A DNA stretch of 64,000 nt from an uncultured Pseudomonadales bacterium. GTDB lineage: Bacteria > Pseudomonadota > Gammaproteobacteria > Pseudomonadales > Azotimanducaceae. Shown here piece after piece: positions 60,322 to 64,000 of the stretch (positions are counted from its first letter, which is position 1; each line of letters opens with the position of its first letter). The position numbers and the translations under genes were made by a program. Where the stretch lies: positions 248,001 to 312,000 of the forward strand of contig CATOTI010000003.1 of NCBI GenBank assembly GCA_951813295.1, written 5' to 3'. The notes below the pieces were generated by a model that was not told where the DNA came from, searched no databases, and saw nothing but the letters and a program-made list of their open reading frames with translations.

Positions 60322-60334
60322 ACTGGGCGCTTCG

Positions 60335-62230
60335 ATGCAGTTTCATCTCGACGGTTTCCACGCGGGCGATCCCCGCGTACGGCGCCCCGCGCTTCGTGGT
60401 GGCGAATCGTTACCGGACGAGGTCGACGTTCTGATCGTCGGCAGCGGCCCGGCCGGACTGACGCTCGCCGCCCAGCTTGCGCAGTTTCCGGATATTCGAA
60501 CCGCCGTGATCGACCGACGCGATGGCCCGATGACGCTGGGCCAGGCCGATGGCGTGTCCTGCCGGTCGATGGAAATGTTCAACGCATTCGGGTTCGGCGA
60601 TCGGGTCGCGGCCGAGGGCTACCAGGTCAACGAAGTGGCGTTCTGGATGCCGGATGGTGCGGACCCGACACGGATCAAGCGCGTCGGTCGGGTGACGGAC
60701 GTGCCGCATGGCCTCTCCGAGATGCCGCACATCATTCTCAACCAGGCGCGTGTGCACGACTATTTTCTCGAGGCGATGCAAAACGCGCCGACCCGGCTCG
60801 ACGTCGACTATCAGCACGAATTCATCGGTCTCGATATCGATCGCTCGGCCGACTTCCCGGTTGTGGCGACGATTCGTGATCTGGCGCAGGACACGATCAG
60901 GAACATCCGAGCGCGGTATCTCGTCGGGTGTGACGGTGCGCGTAGCCGGGTACGTGAAGCGATCGGGCGGGAACTCGTCGGCGATTACGCCGACCAGGCC
61001 TGGGGTGTGATGGACGTCCTCGCGGTGACGGATTTCCCCGACATCCGTTTCAAATCGATCATCAAATCGGCACACGAAGGCAACGTGCTCATCATCCCGC
61101 GTGAAGGCGGTTATCTCGTGCGCGTCTACGTTGAACTCGACAGCCTCAAAGCCCGCGGGGACAGTCGGGATACGAGTCTCGCGGACGTGATAGCGGCGAC
61201 GAAACGCATCTTCCACCCCTTTGAGTTCGACGTGAAGGAAGTCGCCTGGTGGTCGGTCTACGAAGTCGGCCACAGCCTGACCGACAAATTCGACGACGTT
61301 GACGACGTCGATCAGGACCTGCCGCACGTCTTCATCGCCGGAGATGCCTGTCATACCCACAGTGCAAAGGCAGGGCAGGGCATGAATGTTTCGATGGGCG
61401 ATGCGTTCAACCTCGGCTGGAAGCTGATCTCGGTCTTGCGCGGTCGATCGGAGCATACGTTGCTGCACACGTACTCCGCCGAACGCCAGGCGGTTGCGAA
61501 AGCGTTGATCGATTTTGATCACGCCTGGTCGCGCATCATGAGCGCGCCGCCTGAAGAAGGGGCATCCGACGAGATACCCCTCGTGCAGAAACACTTCGTC
61601 GAAGGGCTCGAGTTCACGGCTGGGCTCCGCGTTCGATATGAACTGTCGAGCATCACCGGCCACGGCTATCGCCAGGATCTCGCGCCTGGATTCGAGGTCG
61701 GCAAGCGTTTCCATTCGGCAGCCGTTCGACGTATTGCCGATGCGAAACGGGTGCATCTCGGTCACGTCGTTCGAGCAGATGCGCGCTGGCACCTTTTTCT
61801 TTTCGCCGATCGCGATCGTCAGCTATTTGACCGAATGTGCTCTTGGCTGAACGACAGTCCTGATTCGCCGATTCGCCGTCCTACGCCGCCGGGCGAAGAT
61901 CCGGATGCCGTGATTTCAACCTATGGGGTGCTGCAGCAATCGCACGAGGCAATCGGCTTCGATGCTTTGCCGGATCTTCTCAAGCCCCCAAAGGGCCGTT
62001 TCGCGATCACGGACTACGAAAAGGCTTTTTGCGCCGATCTCTTGAGCGGCGACGATGTTTTCGATCGTCGGGGCGTCGACCGGGCAGCGGGATGTATGGT
62101 CGTGGTCCGGCCGGATCAATATGTTGCGGAGATTCTCTCGCTCGAAGATTTCGAGCCCCTGATCACTTTTTTTGGCGGCATTCTCAGCCGCCGGGTCGAA
62201 GCGAGCCCAAAGGAGGACCTCGATGGATAA
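60335..62230 (+). CDS. mobA: FAD-dependent 3-hydroxybenzoate 4-monooxygenase-like (MobA-like)
   Basis: A 631-residue class A flavin monooxygenase. FAD motifs are Gly36-Ser-Gly-Pro-Ala-Gly41, Cys-Asp200-Gly201 and Gly336-Asp-Ala; a C-terminal thioredoxin-like domain (about 450-631) is as in phenol hydroxylases. The start and many stretches (Gly-Gln-Ala-Asp-Gly-Val, Ala-Trp-Gly-Val-Met-Asp-Val) resemble MobA of Comamonas testosteroni, which turns 3-hydroxybenzoate into protocatechuate. It follows ligI directly, so feeding the protocatechuate pathway fits very well. A related substrate such as a phenol is possible. Its last codons overlap the VOC gene. Confidence 0.85.
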   Translation: MQFHLDGFHAGDPRVRRPALRGGESLPDEVDVLIVGSGPAGLTLAAQLAQFPDIRTAVIDRRDGPMTLGQADGVSCRSMEMFNAFGFGDRVAAEGYQVNEVAFWMPDGADPTRIKRVGRVTDVPHGLSEMPHIILNQARVHDYFLEAMQNAPTRLDVDYQHEFIGLDIDRSADFPVVATIRDLAQDTIRNIRARYLVGCDGARSRVREAIGRELVGDYADQAWGVMDVLAVTDFPDIRFKSIIKSAHEGNVLIIPREGGYLVRVYVELDSLKARGDSRDTSLADVIAATKRIFHPFEFDVKEVAWWSVYEVGHSLTDKFDDVDDVDQDLPHVFIAGDACHTHSAKAGQGMNVSMGDAFNLGWKLISVLRGRSEHTLLHTYSAERQAVAKALIDFDHAWSRIMSAPPEEGASDEIPLVQKHFVEGLEFTAGLRVRYELSSITGHGYRQDLAPGFEVGKRFHSAAVRRIADAKRVHLGHVVRADARWHLFLFADRDRQLFDRMCSWLNDSPDSPIRRPTPPGEDPDAVISTYGVLQQSHEAIGFDALPDLLKPPKGRFAITDYEKAFCADLLSGDDVFDRRGVDRAAGCMVVVRPDQYVAEILSLEDFEPLITFFGGILSRRVEASPKEDLDG

Positions 62231-62609
62231 ACGGCTCACGTTCGTCGCGCTCTCCGTCGCGGATCTCGAGCGCTCCACCTCGTTCTACCAAACATTGCTG
62301 GGCGTGCCTGTTCAACACACGACGCACGACGAGGAACTCGATGATCCCTGGTACGGCGGGGCGCATGCGGCTCATTCGTTCACGGACGGTGCGTTTCTGC
62401 ATTTCGCGATCTACCCGGCGCGTCTTCCCGAACGCCCGCCGACGCAGGCGGCGCAAGTCGGTTTTCAAGTTGCCGATTTCGACGGCGTCCACGAGCGGGT
62501 CGAACGCGCAGGTGTCGAGGTGGTTCAAGCGCCGCGTGACGAGCCATGGGGGAGGACGGCACGCTACCTCGACCCGGACGGTAACATCGTGAGTATCACG
62601 GCGCTGTAG
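62223..62609 (+). CDS. VOC-family protein in the lig/mobA operon
   Basis: A 128-residue VOC protein beginning Phe-Val-Ala-Leu-Ser-Val-Ala-Asp-Leu-Glu-Arg-Ser, then Phe-Tyr-Gln-Thr-Leu-Leu-Gly, with a closing Asp-Pro-Asp-Gly-Asn-Ile-Val-Ser-Ile strand. The usual first His ligand is replaced by Val-Ala, so metal binding is uncertain. ATG 62223 follows AAAGGAGG and overlaps the monooxygenase stop by eight bases. It is too small and unlike LigAB to be the missing protocatechuate 4,5-dioxygenase. Function unknown. Confidence 0.8.
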   Translation: MDKRLTFVALSVADLERSTSFYQTLLGVPVQHTTHDEELDDPWYGGAHAAHSFTDGAFLHFAIYPARLPERPPTQAAQVGFQVADFDGVHERVERAGVEVVQAPRDEPWGRTARYLDPDGNIVSITAL

Positions 62610-62629
62610 CGACCCCTTACGGAGTTCCC

Positions 62630-62962
62630 ATGCCACTTCTCGACACCCGGAACATCGACGTGAAGGAACCGCTCGCCGGTTGGCGAGGCCGCTTCTTCAA
62701 CACGGAGTCGATGACCTTCGGCTACTACGACACCGTTGCCGGCGCGGCCATCCACGAGCATTCGCACCCGAACGAAGAGGTCTGGCACGTCATCGAAGGC
62801 GAGCTCGAAGTCACGATCGCCGGGCGGACCGAACGTGCTGGAGCCGGTTGCGTCGCCATCGTGCCCCCGAACACGCCCCATCGAATTGTGGTGAAAACCG
62901 AAGGGCGGGTCATTGTCGTGGACCACCCGTTGCGTGCGGCTTTCGGTGACCTGAAAAAGTGA
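62630..62962 (+). CDS. Small single-domain cupin
   Basis: A 110-residue cupin. Motif 1 has Ile-His-Glu-His-Ser-His-Pro-Asn-Glu-Glu-Val-Trp-His-Val and motif 2 Pro-Pro-Asn-Thr-Pro-His, giving His and Glu ligands for one metal. Proteins of this type act as isomerases, dioxygenases or regulators' sensors. It follows the VOC gene by 20 bases and is probably the operon's last member. Role in protocatechuate metabolism is unknown. Confidence 0.82.
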   Translation: MPLLDTRNIDVKEPLAGWRGRFFNTESMTFGYYDTVAGAAIHEHSHPNEEVWHVIEGELEVTIAGRTERAGAGCVAIVPPNTPHRIVVKTEGRVIVVDHPLRAAFGDLKK

Positions 62963-63023
62963 CGAGCGCGATCGCACCCGACGGCGTAGATGTTAGCTTC
63001 GGTCGCGGTCCAGCCTGGAGACA

Positions 63024-64000
63024 CTGATCGTTTTTGCCACTCTCGATATCGTCGTTTTCCTGGGCGCGCTCTTCGTCGTCATGGGCGCTGGGCTTTGGGC
63101 GAGCCGACGCGAAGGCACCGCCGAAGACTACTTCCTCGCCGGCCGGAGTGTGCGCTGGTGGGGGGTTGCGGCGTCGGTGTTCGGCACGAACATCAGCGCG
63201 AATCATCTGGTCGGGATGCTCGGGATCGGCTTCTCGATCGGCTTCGCCCAGAGCCATTTCGAACTGGGTGCCGTCGTCGCACTGATCGTGTTGGCCTATG
63301 CCTTTCTCGAGGTGTATCGACGCCTGGGGCTCTACACGCTGTCGGAGTACCTCGGTAAGCGTTTCGATGCACGCAGCCAAAGCCTCTATGCCCTCCTCAT
63401 GATCGTTCTCGTGATGGTGCAGCTCACGGCCGCGTTCTACATCGGCTCGCGTTCGCTCCTGCTCCTGCTGGAAGGATCGGCCTTGGCGGTGAGCTATGAG
63501 ATGGGCATCGGCTTGATCGCGCTCATTACGGGCGTGTACACGATTCTCGGCGGTTTGAAAGCGGTCGTTTTCACCGACGTCGTGCAGTCGGTCCTGCTGC
63601 TCGCGGCCGGGATTGCGGTCGCCCTGCTCACCTTCTCACAACCCGAGATCGGTGGCTGGGCGGGCATGATGGCGCAGGATGCGGCGCGCGAGGCGAGTGC
63701 GCAGAAGATGCATCTCTACCTCCCTTCGGATCATCCGGATCTACCGTGGAGCGGCGCGCTGACCGGGCTCATGGTCCTGCACCTCTTCTACTGGACGACC
63801 AATCAATACGTTGTGCAGCGCGCACTCGCCGCGCGGAGCTTGAGCGAAGCGCGGACCGGGATTGTTGCGGCTGGATTCCTGAAACTCCTCGTGCCGTTCT
63901 TTGCAATCGGCGGCGGCGTGGCGGCGTCGTTGCTCTTCCAACAACGTATTCCCGACGAGGTGATCGATCCGGATGCGGCGATGCCCGAGCTCATCCGAAT
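63024..64000 (+). CDS. Sodium/solute symporter (SSS family), 3' end outside window
   Basis: A partial protein open to the right edge. Membrane segments and the SSS signatures Ala-Gly-Arg-Ser-Val, Gly-Thr-Asn-Ile-Ser-Ala and Gly-Gly-Leu-Lys-Ala-Val are visible, as in sodium/glucose and related cotransporters. It should import an organic solute, perhaps the aromatic acid used by the lig cluster. No ATG, GTG or TTG precedes the first helix: the frame is open from 62997, and the first ATG (63081) lies inside that helix. CTG 63024, behind GGAG, is my best start, so a non-standard start or an upstream base error is possible. Confidence 0.8.
   Translation, partial: MIVFATLDIVVFLGALFVVMGAGLWASRREGTAEDYFLAGRSVRWWGVAASVFGTNISANHLVGMLGIGFSIGFAQSHFELGAVVALIVLAYAFLEVYRRLGLYTLSEYLGKRFDARSQSLYALLMIVLVMVQLTAAFYIGSRSLLLLLEGSALAVSYEMGIGLIALITGVYTILGGLKAVVFTDVVQSVLLLAAGIAVALLTFSQPEIGGWAGMMAQDAAREASAQKMHLYLPSDHPDLPWSGALTGLMVLHLFYWTTNQYVVQRALAARSLSEARTGIVAAGFLKLLVPFFAIGGGVAASLLFQQRIPDEVIDPDAAMPELIR

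Noticed and set aside
62223..62609. The VOC gene as the missing protocatechuate ring-cleavage dioxygenase
   Set aside because: It is a single small module with the first metal His missing, and protocatechuate 4,5-dioxygenases are LigAB-fold proteins.
1..64000. CRISPR arrays, rRNA, tRNA, insertion sequences
   Set aside because: No spaced direct-repeat array, cloverleaf-like sequence or transposase motif was seen on either strand.

Overview
The window is a dense, GC-rich, catabolism-heavy stretch of chromosome, probably from a free-living or host-associated aerobic Pseudomonadota. The taxon is inferred from the RND/TetR operon, the Sphingomonas-type lig genes, the Rieske oxygenases and the family mix; no rRNA or tRNA is present to confirm it. 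Genes are packed with 4-nt overlaps or very short gaps and no gap exceeds 300 bases. I saw no integrase, transposase, CRISPR array or RNA gene.

Layout. 1-1006: tail of an unknown gene, a membrane-anchored DUF385-like protein and a HbpS/GlcG protein. 1116-4879: an aromatic ring-attack operon (LigB-type extradiol dioxygenase, Rieske oxygenase alpha and beta, SDR). 4905-8825: a VOC protein and a rifampicin-phosphotransferase-like enzyme opposite an AraC regulator. 8929-19030: esterase (with a clear terminator), serine hydrolase, a sulfatase/amidohydrolase pair, three phytanoyl-CoA-dioxygenase-family enzymes, an SDR and a methyltransferase. 19243-23100: two acyl-CoA dehydrogenases and a lipoprotein serine hydrolase; the second dehydrogenase and the hydrolase each carry one in-frame stop codon. 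23179-28415: a TetR-RND efflux operon behind a perfect 30-bp palindrome. 28545-45453: scattered single enzymes (MetE-like, PLP decarboxylase, Baeyer-Villiger monooxygenase, LLM flavoenzyme, acyl-CoA ligase, nitroreductase, TauD, MFS, hydrolases) and a five-gene run from a glutamine-amidotransferase-like gene to a Rieske oxygenase. 46190-53802: a second sulfatase and a compact operon of CoA-transferase, thiolase-like and DUF35 proteins between two related amidohydrolases, opposite a GntR regulator. 53812-55631: haloalkane dehalogenase and GST. 55647-62962: the protocatechuate 4,5-cleavage lower pathway (ligC, ligK, ligU, ligJ, ligI) with a 3-hydroxybenzoate 4-monooxygenase-like gene, a VOC protein and a cupin. 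The window ends inside an SSS-family symporter.

How it fits together. The best-supported pathway is 3-hydroxybenzoate to protocatechuate (MobA-like), then, after 4,5-cleavage, LigC, LigI, LigU, LigJ and LigK to pyruvate and oxaloacetate. The ring-cleaving LigAB itself is not in this cluster. The best candidate for an undescribed system is the 47.7-53.0 kb operon, which looks like a CoA-dependent hydration and retro-aldol module with amidohydrolase-fold enzymes in place of the usual hydratase. The rest of the window resembles a collection of oxygenases, hydrolases and dehalogenation or desulfation enzymes for many organic substrates.
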